DNA from: Balamuthia mandrillaris
Taxonomy: Eukaryota > Discosea > Longamoebia > Balamuthiidae
Assembly (NCBI GenBank): GCA_031835245.1
Contig: JAVKOQ010000198.1
Coordinates: 32,677 to 96,676 of the forward strand
Reading direction: 5' to 3'
DNA length: 64,000 bases
Both the position numbers and the translations under genes were made by a program. Of the stretch, positions 1-12,375 are shown piece by piece. The notes below the pieces were generated by a model. That model was not told where the DNA came from and ran no database searches. It saw only the letters and a program-made list of their open reading frames with translations. Each line of letters starts with the position of its first letter. Position 1 is the first letter of the stretch.

Positions 1-2318
1 TTGAAGCGGTTTAAAATGGAACGTGCTGGTATCACTCAGGTGCTCTCGCGACTGTCTTTCATTGCTGCGTTGGGCATGATGACCCGCATTACGAGTCAAT
101 TCGAGAAAACACGAAAGGTCAGCGGACCAAGAGCTCTTCAGGTCAGTTCTTCTTCTCCTCTTTTAGTCTTATTTTATTTTTTTGGAAATGTTTTAGGGTG
201 CCGTTTTTTACATTGGACTCACCACTTTTTTTGGGTAATAGGGCTCACAATGGGGTATGCTTTGTCCATCAGACACTCCCGAAGGAGAATCGTGTGGTCT
301 TGTAAAAAATTTAGCTCTTTTGGCGCATATTACTACGGACGAAGATGAAGCCCCTATTCGTCGGTTAGCGTTTAATCTTGGCGTTGAAGGTAAACACAAC
401 TTTATTTCTTGTTTTTTGAGTTCAATTCTTATCGTTTTCCTCTTACCCTCATTCATTAAACAGACACTGTGTTATTATCTGGAGAGGAGTTGAACTCACC
501 AGAAAACTATCTTGTTTTTGTCAATGGTATGATTCTTGGCATTCACCGCTCTCCTCACATGTTCGTCTCTCGTTTCCGCAAGATGCGACGGCGTGGCCAA
601 ATCAGCGAGTTCGTATCTATCTACATCCATTATGCCCAACGAAGTATCTACATTGCCGCAGACGGGGGACGTGTCTGTCGGCCTCTCATATTGGTTGATC
701 CCAAGACCAGACGTCCTCGAGTCACTAATGCTCACATCAAGGAGCTCACTGCCGGATTGCGCTCCTTTAATGACTTTTTGAAAGAAGGGCACATCGAATT
801 TTTGGATGTAAATGAGGAGAACAATTCCTTCATCGCTTTGTCTGAGAAGGACATCAATCAACATACCACTCACATGGAAATTGACCCATTAACAATCCTT
901 GGGTTTGCCTCTCGCTCTCTATCCCTCTCTTTCATTTAGGGTTCACTAACATGGTTCCTATTATAGAGTTTGTGTTGGACTAGTTCCATACCCTCACCAC
1001 AACCAATCTCCACGTAACACTTATCAATGTGCTATGGGTAAGCAAGCCATTGGCACGATCGGCTATAACCAGCTTAATCGTATTGATACGCTCTTGTATT
1101 TGATGGTCTATCCTCATCGGCCCCTTTGCACCACTAAAACCCTTGGCTTGATCAATTTCGAAAGAGTAAGCCTCTCTCTTACTTTCTTGTCACTCCCCTC
1201 TCTCCCTCCCCTCTGCTGAACTTGTTTTTTTATAATAGGTACCAGCAGGACAAAATGCAATGGTTGCTGTGATGAGTTACAGCGGGTACGATATTGAGGA
1301 CGCCCTTGTCCTGAACCGAGCCTCTGTAGATAGAGGTTATGGTCGCTGCATTGTGCTCAAGAAAGCTGTGACTGCCATCAAGAAGTATTCTAACCAAACC
1401 TTTGATCGCATCGTACCTCCTCCCGACGAGTCCACTCGCCCTGTCAAACGCTATGACATATTGGACACGGACGGCATTTGTCGACCCGGAGAGAGAATTG
1501 AACCCGGAAAGATTTATATCAACAAGCAAACTCCAGCCAACACCATCGATACTCTTGCCAGCCTTGAAAATATCCCTGATTCTGGTAATGCTTTTCCTTT
1601 CTCATGTTTTTTCTCTTGATCTAACATAGAAGTCACAGAGTTTCGGCCAAGTCCTCAATCCTACAAAGGAGCAGCCCATGCTTATATCGATAAGGTATTT
1701 ACAAGACTTCGAGCGACACTCCTTTTTGCTGAGATTATATACTCGACTAACACCGAATTGAAAAACAAATTAATAGGTCCTCCTCACATCTAACACGGAA
1801 GATCATTTCATCATCAAAGTTTTGTTTCGGTCCACAAGAAGACCTGAGTTGGGTGACAAGTTTAGCAGTCGCCACGGCCAAAAGGGAGTTACCGGCATCA
1901 TTGTGAGACAAGAGGATATGCCTTTCACCGAGCAGGGTATCTGCCCCGACGTTATCATGAACCCACACGGCTTTCCCTCTCGTATGACCGTCGGTAAAAT
2001 GATTGAGCTGTTGGCAGGCAAAGCCGGCGTTCTAAAAGGAGCTTTCCACGAGGGCACGGTAACTGTTATTTTCCGTTTATCCTGTGCTTCTTTTCTTCGT
2101 GGGACTGACAACTTCAAACGAAAAGGCATTTGCGGGCCACAGCGTTGAATATCTGAGCAAGATTTTAGTGGAAAATGGCTATAACTACTCTGGAAAGGAC
2201 TTCTTGACATCGGGCATAACTGGCGAACCGCTTGAAGCTTACATCTTCTTTGGCCCTGTATACTACCAAAAGCTCAAGCACATGGTTATGGACAAGATGC
2301 ATGCCCGAGCCATGTGCG

Positions 2319-2367
<49 letters not shown>

Positions 2368-2814
2368 CTCCTTTCAACTTAACATGGATGTACAACCATA
2401 ATTGAACAGAGGGCCAAGAGCGGTTCTTACAAGACAACCAACTGAAGGCCGCTCTCGTAATGGTGGTTTGCGGTTAGGAGAGATGGAGCGTGATTGCTTG
2501 ATCGGTTATGGCGCCAGTATGCTGATGATGGAGCGGTTGATGTTTTCCAGTGATGCCTTCAAAGTGGACATCTGCAAGGTACTTTACTCTGCCTCCATTT
2601 CGTTATCACATCTCTTCACTCTACTTCTCCCGTTTCGTTCCTAACTTGTTTCATCTGAAAGAAATGTGGATTGCTGGGCTACGCCGGTTGGTGCCAGTTC
2701 TGCAAGTCGTACTCGAACGTGGCCACCATAAACATTCCTTATGCCTGCAAGCTTCTCTTCCAAGAACTGCAATCGATGAACATTGTTCCTCGCCTTAAAC
2801 TAACTCAAGTTTAG
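1..2814 (+). CDS. RPC2: DNA-directed RNA polymerase III subunit RPC2, C-terminal part (5' end outside window)
   Basis: Second-largest catalytic subunit of RNA polymerase III, which makes tRNAs and 5S rRNA in the nucleus. The product aligns along its length with animal POLR3B, and not with RPB2. Exons I infer: 1-141, 242-389, 464-902, 967-1165, 1239-1584, 1630-1694, 1777-2058, 2126-2313, 2410-2578, 2662-2814; phases agree at every junction. Landmarks are [13 protein letters not shown] in exon 2, the active-site region [13 protein letters not shown] near 1850, [20 protein letters not shown] near 2430, and the C-terminal zinc site with CGLLG and WCQFC. The intron at 2314-2409 carries a (CT)n array; one residue at that junction (Ile, Arg in human) is uncertain. 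The protein ends LKLTQV, as expected for full length. The stop lies 33 bp from the stop of convergent TCF25. Confidence 0.96.
2322..2364 (+). repeat. (CT)n microsatellite in RPC2 intron
   Basis: About 21 CT units starting 8 bases after the 5' splice site of the intron at 2314-2409; CT is on the sense strand. Confidence 0.97.
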
Positions 2815-2822
2815 CAACAACA

Positions 2823-2828
2823 AATAAA
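2823..2828 (+). promoter_or_regulatory. RPC2 polyadenylation signal
   Basis: AATAAA nine bases after the RPC2 stop, inside the 33-bp gap to the TCF25 stop. Cleavage about 15-25 nt downstream would end the RPC2 mRNA inside the TCF25 last exon, so the two transcripts would overlap antisense. Confidence 0.5.
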
Positions 2829-2847
2829 CCTTTTTCATTGCAACGTT

Positions 2848-5484
2848 TTAGTGCTCTTCCTCTTCTTCATCATCGTGCTGTTGGCCGCCTTGACCTCCTT
2901 GCGTATTAAGGAAAGCTAACAACTGGCGAACCCATTCTCTAGCTTCCGGTGGCAATTCTGCTTCGTTAGCATTTGTTGAAGCAGCAGCTGGTGGACCCGT
3001 TGGTGCCGTTGCCCAGGGTGCTAGCGTGCTCTGCAAGAGAGAGAAAGCGTGTCAGTCCCTGTGCCGCCCAACGTTGTGGGAAAAAAAGGTAACGTACAAG
3101 AAAGAGAGCCAACGGATTGGTAATGTGGGCAGGAACGGTTTGTTGCTGGCGGGTAGGGCCTGCGGAACGGAGCTCTGGTTCGTAGAGTTGGAAGCTGCGC
3201 CCGGCCTCCGCTGGCAGTGCATCCACCACTGCTCTTATATCTTTGACAAGCCAAAGTCAGGAGAGAGAGAGAGAGAGAGAGAGAGGCTTGAGAAAGGCAG
3301 AGAGAATACCAGTAAGCAAAATATGGTTATAAACAGGGGTAGCAGAAGCAATTTGGGCGACAGCTTCTCTCTTCTTGCTCATTTCAAAGACGATTCTGTC
3401 CTTGGAGTCGACTTTAGCCAACACAGCTCGTGCATTGCGTTTGAGCCAAGCCATGATGGCACCATCGGGAGACTTCCACAGAGTATAGGTTCGTTCCACA
3501 TAGAGCAAGATAACGTGCCGCAGAGAAGCAGTATTGTAAGGGCCAGAGAAGAACTTGTGGGTGGCAATATCTTCCCAGCTGCGATACGGTGTGGCCTCAT
3601 TACCCTCTCTTTCTGACATCCGCGTAGAGCACTTGGCCAGAAGAGGCGGCAATAGCATTGGATATTGAAGCAATGCCCGCTGAAGCAATTCATCGGCGCT
3701 TCTTCCGAGGAGCTCCTCTTTCTTTTTGCTTCCCTCTCGCTCCAAATGGAAAAGAGCCAATGCAGACGAGTACGCAAAGTTAGGCGGTAAGATAGGTTGC
3801 TTTTCTCCAGGGATCAGAGCGAAACGTTTGGTGTAGTAAGGTCCTTCCATGAATTGCAGCAAGTAAGCGTAGGACTGGCACCTTAGGCAGAAATAGTCGA
3901 TGGATAACACAATGGCTAAAGGGTCGCTAGGATCAAGGCTAAGCAACATTTTACAGTATTCCAATGCCGTTGCACTGCAGCCCCTTCTTCCCAACATATG
4001 TATGTAATGGAAGATAGCCACCAGGAATCCTCTTGAAGTTTTGTTATTGTTGAAAGAACGCAAGTTAGAAAAAACGAAAAAGAATAATATTAGGGTTTTA
4101 AAAGAAACCTGTTTTCGGGTTTGGTGTACTCAAGGCGAGATATACCCTTGAGTAAAGAGGAGTAAAACAGGGTATGCCAATAGCTTTCGAAGCTGAACAA
4201 TGCACGTTCGATCAACTCGGCAGCCATCTCCCGCTCTCCCGTGTGGCTACACACGTCATACAGCTGCAATAGAGAATCCAAGTGGTACGGGTGGAACTGC
4301 AACAATTGAGCTATCGTGTTGGGGTCACCAGTTTCCACGCACGCCATGAACTGTTCCTGAAGGCGGTGATAATGGCCAAACCACTTCATTCCAAAGTAAT
4401 ACAGTCCTATAACATGTTATAACAATGAAATTATTAAAATGGTTGCCTTTTAGAAACAAAGCAGCAGAGAGTGTAGAGTTTTAATAGGGCCAAACAAGCT
4501 TACTCACCATCTTTAGAGTCTAGAAGCTCCATTTCCATGTCGGGTGGTGGCGGCGGCCCTGTCGTGCAAAACGGTTAATGCGTGAGAGAAAAGTTTGTCA
4601 AAGATGAGGAAAACAGAGCAATCAAGGGAAGCGAGGGCATACACGATGGCTTTGGTTTAACTAAAACGGTTTTGGCTTTGCGAGAGAGCCCCGTAGCGTT
4701 ACGGTAACTGATTTGTTGAGATCAGAACTGTTATAAGGAAGAAGAAGGAAAGCATGAAACAAGGAGAGGTAGATACATACGCAAGCACTGGACTGCTGTC
4801 CTCTTCTTTACGGAGAGAGGCGAGCGTCTTGGCTCCAAACAGCCGCGTTAGCTCGTTCTCCGCAAACAAGTTTTTGGGATTGAGAGCCAACAACGAGTCC
4901 AACGGATGCGACACCCCAGAAACAGCTCCTTCCTTGTCTTGCTGCTGCGTTGCATTTGTTCCTACGCCTTGAAACCTGTTTGGCAAACAACGTGGTCAGC
5001 GCAAAGCCCACGTGTGGAAAGGAAACAGGAGAGGAGCAGTACCGTTGCAGCAACTGTTCGACCTCCTCCTCAGCAGCTTTGTTTGCTTTGAGCTTTTCTT
5101 TGCCTTTCTTTCTGGCCGCTTTCTTCTTGGCTCTCTTGTTGTTGTTGTTTCGTTTGCGAGCGCCACCGCCACTCCCTCCTGTCGCGGTGTGGTTGCCTTC
5201 CTTGGGAGCGGCTACCTTGGGTGGTTGTTCCTCTTCTTCCTCTTCTTCCCCTTGCCCTTCTTCCTCATCTTCTGCAAGCTTTATGAAGAGAAGCAAAAGG
5301 GGGTTATGGAGCGTCAGTGAGATTAACGCTTCAAATTTTTACAACAAACCAGATCGAAAGGATTGACAACGGCATTGTTGGACGGGGAATGTTCCTCTTC
5401 CTCCTCCTCCTCCTCTTCCTCCTCCTCAGCCAGCTTGGCCCGCTCTTCCGCTTCGATCACCCGTCTCAGCTCTCTGCTCGACAT
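2848..5484 (-). CDS. TCF25: TCF25/Rqc1 family protein (ribosome quality control)
   Basis: TCF25 (Nulp1; yeast Rqc1) works with listerin on stalled 60S subunits. Inferred exons on the minus strand: 5484-5350, 5278-5043, 4975-4781, 4707-4643, 4558-4508, 4406-4109, 4031-3310, 3240-3098, 3030-2848, all phase-compatible. The N-terminus has an acidic Glu run, then a Lys/Arg-rich segment. Family blocks follow in order: LLALNPKNLFAENE, KPSWP, HPYHLDSLLQL, LEYTKPENR, GCSATALEYCKMLLSLDP and ITNPLALFL, all strongly resembling human TCF25. The C-terminus ends in DDEEEEEH, also acidic as in human. The split Trp codon joining 4643 to 4558 recovers the conserved WP and supports those sites. The intron at 3241-3309 contains (CT)n in the sense direction. 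Confidence 0.93.
3261..3285 (-). repeat. (GA/CT)n in TCF25 intron
   Basis: GA on the plus strand, so CT in the sense strand of TCF25; about 25 bases after the 5' splice site. Confidence 0.95.
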
Positions 5485-5856
5485 CTTTTTCTTTACTTCT
5501 CTTTGTGTGTTTAGGTTCGACCTTCAGCTGTATTTGTGCACGTGTTGCGCACTATTGTCGACAAAAGATCAAATCTCGTTATCCATGCTCTTGTCCTCTC
5601 TCCAGTCCATCAAGAGATTTCATTGGGATTTGAGGGCTAGTTTTCATGGAAAACCACCATTAAAAAGAGGTGTCTATGTAAAGATATTTTATCCGGATTT
5701 GGATAAAAACCTCTTCGCCCAACTGTGGTTTGTATTTTTTTAAAATTGGAGTGCCGCTCAACATCCTTTTTTTTTGAGTTTCCTTCGTGGTAGATAGGTT
5801 GACCTCCGTGGCGAGGAAGTAGTGCGCTAAAGAGACAAAAGGTCGAGTGTTGCAGA
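5485..5856. promoter_or_regulatory. Divergent promoter region TCF25 / unknown gene
   Basis: 372 bp between two head-to-head start codons. It contains the 10-bp palindrome TTGTCGACAA at 5555-5564, a motif repeated elsewhere in the window. Otherwise it is AT-rich without recognisable coding sequence. Confidence 0.5.
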
Positions 5857-7997
5857 ATGGAAACCTTGCTGTTTCATGAGGTTGAATTGACAGGGAGTAA
5901 CGACCTTCCCTTCAGCACCTCTAAGGCTGGTCCAAAGGAACAAAACAAGGCCCATAATGAAATGACTGAGCGATACTTTTTCTTCCAACGGTTGGTAGTT
6001 TCCTTGCAGACCGAACAGATCAACCGGAGACAGTTTTATGAATCCTTCAGAGAAATGGTTGACAAAATTTCCTCTGCTCATCAGTTTTTCGAGGTAAGTC
6101 CACGCTACCGATCTTCTTTCACCGGACGAACCATGCCGGTGGCAATAGTGCCACCACAACAAAAACTAAATTTTGTTTTCAGCCACCCTTGCAACCGGCG
6201 CTTGAACACCACAACATCAACCGGAGTTGGCATCGTACGTGATCCGTCGATTTGCATTGTCTTTGGAAATTTGTTTTATGTTATGAAGGTGAACTGTCTG
6301 ACACCGTCACGCTCACAAAACATGCAGCCCCAACTGAGGGAGACAAAGAGCTTGTAACACTTGCCCTACATTATGCTAACTACCTCGTACCCCCGTCGTT
6401 CTCCCTCGTTGCCCATCCTTCTCCTTCTGCTGACGATGGTTTCATTGAAGCCTCGCCTTTCCCAAGCTGTGATACGTTTCAGCTTCCAACCCCGGTTTGT
6501 ATTTTTCCACAAACCCCCATGGGTCTCTTGGAAGGCCAAGGAGTAGAACCCGCTGGAGGTTTTTCTCAATCCGGTCACCAGCCTCATCCTCAAACTATAC
6601 CATCACCCTATGACAAAACAACTTTCCTTGACACCCTACTTAGCAGCTCCGATTGGGAGCCTTCATTGTCGCCTGCCTCCCCACCATCTCCCTCCTGCTC
6701 CTCTTCGTCACCACGTTCTACTTCACCGTCACCTGCCTCATCTCCATCACCCCCCTCCTCTATCCCCTTTGGCTTTGCTGCTTCCTCTGCCCCTTCCTTG
6801 TCGTCTTCGGCTAGCACTTACTCTTTTTCTCCTTCCGCTTCTTCGTCCACCAGACTCCATAATATAATACAGCAGCAACAAGACAAAAGCGGAGGAGGAG
6901 GAACGCTCGTCATTGATCTCTCCCAGATGGATGAAGAGGACGAGGCCTCTCCCTCTCCCAGAGCAAGGGCCAGCTCCAATGCAGAGGACAGAACCGTAGG
7001 TTGCGGCACCATCAAGCCTGTCAGCACAACCACGCCGCCAACGCCGCGCAGGATGTCGCCTCCACAACACAAATCCCCAACAAAGAAGATGGCCCCTGGT
7101 GCTGCTTCTGCCATGTTGCTGGCAACTTCTACCCACACCAGCGCCGCTGTACCTGCAGCTCAAACATCAACAGCCAACACCAGCAACAACAGCATGCCAA
7201 CCAGCCGTGTGCGGAGGGTCATGTCCATGTCGGAGTTGGAACAGGGCCACAGGAATGAGCAGATGCGAGCGGCCAACGAGGTTGCTCTCATGGCCCTTAG
7301 CCACATAAAGCTGCCCACCAAGAAACGGACCGCCCAAGCCGCATGCAACAGAGGAGGTCGAGCCTCCATCAGCACTGCTGGCCACCCGTTCACCGCCAAC
7401 GCCTCCTCCATGCCTCACTCTTCTTCTGCTTCCTCCTCCTCCGCCCAAATGTTGCCATCCTCTTCCACGACATCCTGTCCCAACTCTCCCAGCCATCCTT
7501 TTCCACTGTCTCCTTGTTCCATACCAACCTCTCCTCTATCACTGCCAACCTCTCCAGGCTCCTTTGATGCCATCGGTTCCTTCCACCCTCAACGTGCTCT
7601 CACCGATGCGACTCATCGTTCTGCTTCTGCCGCTTCCGCTCAGAATAATACTCCTCCGCAACGCCCACGACAACACCAATGCCACGACGCTTCGCCTTCC
7701 TCTTCTTCTGCTTCCTCCTCGTCCTCTTCATCACCATCCTCCCACAGCTCTCCCTACACTCCCGCTGAAGCGGGTCTTTGGAAGTCCGCTGACGAGGTCT
7801 TCACCAGAAAGCCCAACCGCAAAACAAATCCATCAGCGAGCACTTCTCCACCCGCTGACAGTGCTGCCTCTGGTTGCGCCAGCCCTTACAAGAAGAAGAG
7901 GACTGACTGCCATTTGGGCGGTGCTCTGTTGTCTTCGTTCTCCACTGCTTCTACACAACTAACAAGCAAGCCCAGGAGTAACACGTTTGTGCTCTGA
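5857..7997 (+). CDS. Hypothetical Ser/Pro/Thr-rich protein
   Basis: I do not recognise the family. Inferred exons: 5857-6093, 6183-6234, 6289-7997 (last junction cat c|gt ... ag|gtgaactg). The first ~100 residues are ordinary sequence and include a predicted amphipathic stretch around ERYFFFQRLVVSLQ. From about residue 130 the protein is mostly Ser/Pro/Ala/Thr-rich low complexity. One more ordered segment lies near residues 410-470 (SRVRRVMSMSELEQG, then ANEVALMALSHIKLP and basic TKKRT), which could hold a docking or nuclear signal. The product is about 665 residues. Codon use in the long exon is unbiased, but the frame stays open for 1.7 kb with no stop, supporting a real gene. A polyadenylation signal follows at 8113. 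Confidence 0.7.
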
Positions 7998-8112
7998 TAC
8001 ATCTTGTTCTCTTCTTCCTCCTTCTTAAACGCTGTGCTTTAGTGGCTATCAACTGTTAGGAGATTGTCGCTGCTGTTTTGCTTTTGTACATCCATTTAAT
8101 TTTGTGAGTAGT

Positions 8113-8118
8113 AAATAA
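8113..8118 (+). promoter_or_regulatory. Polyadenylation signal
   Basis: AATAAA 116 bases after the stop of the Ser/Pro-rich gene and 38 bases before the convergent INTS14 stop. Confidence 0.5.
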
Positions 8119-8155
8119 AGATTTTGCTTTTAGGGAGTTACTTGTGACTTAAAGT

Positions 8156-9575
8156 CTAGTTGAGGAGATGGTCTAAGCTCATTGCTGAGCGAGTGGTAGG
8201 ACGAGAAGTGGCTTTATAGTGGGCTCTCGGCTGTAATGGTTCATCGCTTTGGTTCTGCCGGATTTGAAGCATTAAGTCTTTTATGATCAAGGACGCTTCG
8301 TCATATTTATCTCTGCGCGCACTGTACAAACGACATATGAGAGAGAGAAAGGAGAGAGGAGAGAAGTAAACGTACCTGAGTTCATCTTCTAGAATGGTGA
8401 TAACAGCGTTCATCAAAGATGGGAAGTAAAAGATTGAGGCTGTGTTGCGAAGCTTTTCACACCTAAAAGGAACTTGATTTTTAGCACATGCAAATTTTCA
8501 TGTGATAAGAAAGGAGAGAGTAACGTACTCGCTGTACAATATTTCGCGTTTTTGCGGTAAGTTGCGCGCAAAGCGAAGCAACTTTTGACAGTCAGATTGA
8601 AGTACGTCCTTGGAAACGCTGGGAATGGGCAAGATGCCCTTGCCCGTGGTATAGCTCTTTGGGTGTAAAGTTTTCCGCAGCGGAAAGATGGTACCGTACG
8701 GAGAGAAACGGTGGGACTGGCGTGGCCGTTGAAGAGCTGCTGATATGGGTTCTTGTTGAGATTCATCCTCTTCTGCCTCCTCCTCTTCTTCGGCATGTTC
8801 TCCTGAGTTTTCGCTTCCAGGTGTCATCTCTGAGCTGCCTTTAATCCATGTTGTCACATCTGGAAGGTCCAACTCAGGGGGGAGTACCATTAGTACTAGA
8901 CCAGCTTTAAAAAGGAGGAAAAAATTAGTTAACACTCCACAACAGAGAGAGAGAGAGAGAGAGAGAGAGAATAACGAGAGAGATACCATCAGGAACGGAA
9001 GTCAAAACAGCAAACCAGTTGCTGCTGAGTTGTATGATGGCAAACATGTTTTCCCTGTCGAGCGCATTGTTCAGCATCACGCAAAGAAGAGGGTCTGGTG
9101 CATCATCGATTTCAGGGCCAAACGGCATCACCGGTTTTTCCTTCTTTGAAGACTCAGTATTGCTCTTATCTTTGTCCGAAGTTTCGTCTACGCTGCTGCT
9201 ACCGCTGTCAATGGAAGAAGAAGGTTTGAAGTCGCCTCCTTTTGAGGTTTTGTTGGTGGAGTCGCTTGGTGTTTTGGGAGGCGCGGAAGAGGGAATGACG
9301 GCATGTTGTGATAGAGAAGGAGGGCTGCTGAATTTCTTGGTGGAGATAAAGCCCACTATCGACAAAGCACTTGGAAAGAAGTGGCTGCTTGTTACATCTG
9401 AACACCATTTACAGATATCAACGAAAGTAGGGAAAAAAAAAAGCAAACAAAAGACAGACAATGCAATGAACAAACCTTGTTGAGTGCTGAAGGAATGGGT
9501 GACGTTTGGGTTTGGATACAGGGTTATGTTACTGCACAAATGGCCAAAGAAGAGTGTTCCCTTATACACGAGGTC

Positions 9576-9616
<41 letters not shown>

Positions 9617-10215
9617 CGCGCGCGAGCGAGGGAATGTTAGCAGCGTTGCCAAAGCAACAGGTTGTGTTTTCAGAAGGCGAGACGCACAGTGAGTATGGGC
9701 TAATTTGTCAAACGTTTGTTGTAAGGTACGTGCACCTTGTGGGAGTTCCACAAAGTAAAGCCCCCCATAGCGTTTGCGTGTCAGTTGTTCGAAGGTAGGA
9801 AGGTCTAGCTCAGCCCTGCTACCAACTGCAACCACATGTAGCTTCACAGGAAATGGGAAGTGCACCATAGAGGGATCCGCTTTCAAATAGAGAGAAGAGA
9901 ATGAGGCAAGCAGGCAGAGAAAGCGACAACGAGAAGCGACAAGAGAGGAGCCGGTCAGAAGGGTGCCAGCCGACGGAAACAAAGGAAGAGTACGTACGTC
10001 CGTTGGGGCGACCGTCAGTAACAACCACAAACTGACAAGCGGTGGATGTGCCAAACTTCTTCTTCACAGCATCAACGGCTGTAGTGAGGCCTGCATGGAG
10101 GTCTGTTGTGTCTTGTAGCCGTATGTCGTATCTTTGAAGAGATCAGCTAACACTCATAGAGAAAGAGAGGGAACGAGAAAAGAAGGGCTAAGAAGAAGCG
10201 GGGACTACAGAAGAG

Positions 10216-10254
<39 letters not shown>

Positions 10255-10559
10255 CAAGTACAAAGCACTGCGAAGGAGTGTGTAGTCTCGTGTGAAGGGA
10301 GCAATGACTTGGCTGGTGGAAGAGAACGTAACAAGACAAACAAATTCAAGCGGATGGTTGGCCTCCATGGACTCCAGGAAATGGAGCAGAGCTGGACCGA
10401 CAAGCAAACAAACATCATCAATCAGACACTGACCAAAAAGGAGAAAAGCAGCTTTGAGAAAATACCTCTTTGCACGAGCTCTTTCCTCGTTTGTTGGTGC
10501 TTGCTCGACACCAACCGAGCCATCGAAATGGAGGCGTCGATCAGGATGACCGTCGCCAT
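8156..10559 (-). CDS. INTS14: Integrator complex subunit 14 (VWA domain)
   Basis: INTS14 is a von Willebrand A-domain subunit of Integrator, the nuclear complex that cleaves snRNA and promoter-proximal RNA polymerase II transcripts. Inferred exons (minus): 10559-10476, 10428-10262, 10131-9998, 9879-9688, 9574-9476, 9397-8987, 8904-8529, then about 8460-8369 and 8326-8156. The VWA start VILIDASISM (MIDAS-like DxSxS), then PFTRDY, VVVTDG and FPFPVKLHVVAV, align with human INTS14. The middle shows IVGFISTKKFSSPP (human IVGFIDIADISSPP), then a Ser/Asp-rich insert, and the C-terminal helical part follows. The exon 1 donor is the weakest point: GTGCAA gives the right phase, while the better-looking GTATTT does not. 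Several introns hold sense (CT)n. Confidence 0.88.
8945..8970 (-). repeat. (GA/CT)n in INTS14 intron
   Basis: CT in the sense strand, shortly after the donor at 8986. Confidence 0.95.
9579..9624 (-). repeat. (GA)n followed by (GC)n in INTS14 intron
   Basis: A GA array to 9612 runs into a short alternating GC tract. CT is sense for INTS14; here it sits next to the 3' splice site. Confidence 0.93.
10219..10252 (-). repeat. (GA/CT)n in INTS14 intron
   Basis: CT in sense, starting about 10 bases after the donor at 10261. Confidence 0.95.
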
Positions 10560-10781
10560 TCTTCTTCGATCTTTTGTTCTCTTCTGTTTGTTTTTGTTCC
10601 GAACTATTCGGAATTATCTTCAACTATTTCATGCTTTCTTCCACCCAATCGATAATCGGAAATAGAAAACAACAGGAACAGATTGTCGATAAATTATTAA
10701 TAATGTCGGCAAATAAACGAAAAAGAAAAGAAAGACAAAAGAAAGAAGGAAGCGGAGAAGAAAAAGACCGAAAAAATAAAA
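10560..10781. promoter_or_regulatory. Divergent promoter INTS14 / QTRT1
   Basis: 222 bp between start codons. It contains ATCGATAATCG (10648-10658) and TGTCGATAAATTATTAATAATGTCG (10684-10708), a partial palindrome that belongs to the recurrent TRTCGAYA-like class. Confidence 0.5.
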
Positions 10782-11502
10782 ATGATGTCCACCGAGTCCA
10801 CAGGAGAAGAGGAAAGGTGGCGTTCCTCCTCGCCGGCACTAAAGTTCGAGGTGCTAGCCACATGGGGCCGAGCAAGGGCAAGCAAACTGACGCTCCCTCA
10901 CCACGTGTGCGACACGCCCATGTTCATGCCGGTCGGCACGCAGGGCACCGTCAAAGGGCTCACCTGCACCCAGATGGAGGAGCTGGACTGCCAGGTCATT
11001 CTGGGCAACACCTACCACCTCGGGCATCGCCCTGGAGGGGACCTCATAGAGAAAATGGGCGGGCTGCACACTTTCATGAACTGGAAGCGAGGCATGCTGA
11101 CGGACAGCGGCGGCTTTCAGATGGTCTCTCTCCTCAAACTTGCAGAAATCACCGAAGTAAGCTCTGCTTTTTTTTTTCTTTCACTTTTTTTGTTGTTGTT
11201 TTTGTTGACTTGTTGCGAAAAAAAAAAAAAGGAAGGAGTAACGTTTCAGTCACCGCATGATGGGTCGCGGATGGTGCTCACCCCGGAACACTCCATGCAC
11301 ATTCAGAACCAGATCGGGGCTGATATCATGATGGCTCTAGATGATGTTGTTAGCAGCAAGATATCTGGACCACGCGTGGAGGAAGCCATGCACCGCACCA
11401 TTCGGTTTATATCTTCCTTTTGTTTGTTATTGTTCTTGTTCTTCTTGTTCTCCTCCTCCTTATCCCTCCTCCTTCTGCTTCTGCTTCTGTAGATGACTTA
11501 CC

Positions 11503-11536
<34 letters not shown>

Positions 11537-12375
11537 GCGATGCCGTTATCTGGATTCTCTCTTTATGCTTTGGTTTAAAAAGGTGGATAGATAGATGTAT
11601 AGCAGCCCACAAACGGCCAGAAACTCAAAACCTTTTTGGAATAGTACAAGGAGGATTGGACCCAGAGCTTAGAACCAAATGTGCACATGAACTGATAAAG
11701 AGGGATCTACCAGGGTATGCCATTGGCGGTCTTAGTGGAGGCGAAGCCAAAGACAAGTTTTGGAAGGTGGTTGCTCAGTGTTGTGAGCTGCTTCCAAAGA
11801 ACAAACCTCGCTATCTCATGGGTGTTGGTTCGTGCCTTTCTCTCTCTCTATGCTTTCTTTATCTCGCTTATTCTCTCTTCTCCCTTGAACCCAACTAACA
11901 AACCGAGCAAACGAAATGAAAAACAGGATATGCAGTAGACTTGGTGGTGTGTTCAGCGCTGGGCGTTGACATGTTTGACTGCGTCTTCCCCACCCGGACG
12001 GCCCGCTTCGGCACCGCGCTGGTGCCAGAGGGCTCCCTCCAGCTCAAGTCCAAACTCTACGAGCATGACTACAGCCCTATCGACTCCCGTTGCGGCTGCA
12101 TGGTCTGCCAGCGATACACCCGCGCCTACCTCCACACCGTCGTCACCAAGGAGAACCTCGGCAGTCAGCTCCTTAGCTATCACAACATCGCCTACCAGAT
12201 GCAGTTGATGCGGCAGATAAGGGAGGCCATCGTGCGGGGCTCATTGGATGAGTTTGTGCGGCAGTTCTTTAGGTTGCAGTTTCCGGATGGGAAGTATCCG
12301 GGCTGGGCTGTTGATGCTTTGGAAGTGGCCGGTATCTCTCTATCTCCACCCGAGCACCGAACCAACGAACAATAA
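10782..12375 (+). CDS. QTRT1: Queuine tRNA-ribosyltransferase, catalytic subunit
   Basis: Exchanges guanine 34 of GUN-anticodon tRNAs for queuine; works as a heterodimer with QTRT2. Inferred exons: 10782-11156, 11232-11404, 11583-11827, 11927-12375. The product follows human QTRT1 closely. Visible are [24 protein letters not shown], the catalytic-base block [36 protein letters not shown], the nucleophile region [14 protein letters not shown], and zinc ligands in [10 protein letters not shown] plus a downstream His. An ATG three bases after 10782 is an alternative start. The intron 1 acceptor follows a run of A rather than pyrimidines. Exon 1 and the last exon are clearly more GC-rich than the middle ones. 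Confidence 0.96.
11504..11534 (+). repeat. (CT)n in QTRT1 intron
   Basis: Sense CT array in the intron at 11405-11582, about 100 bases after the donor. Confidence 0.95.

Noticed and set aside
10466-10559. INTS14 exon 1 ending at the GTATTT donor (10465)
   Set aside because: Its phase does not join the VWA exon that matches INTS14, and the only in-phase partner would leave a 14-nt intron. The GTGCAA donor at 10475 fits, though weakly.
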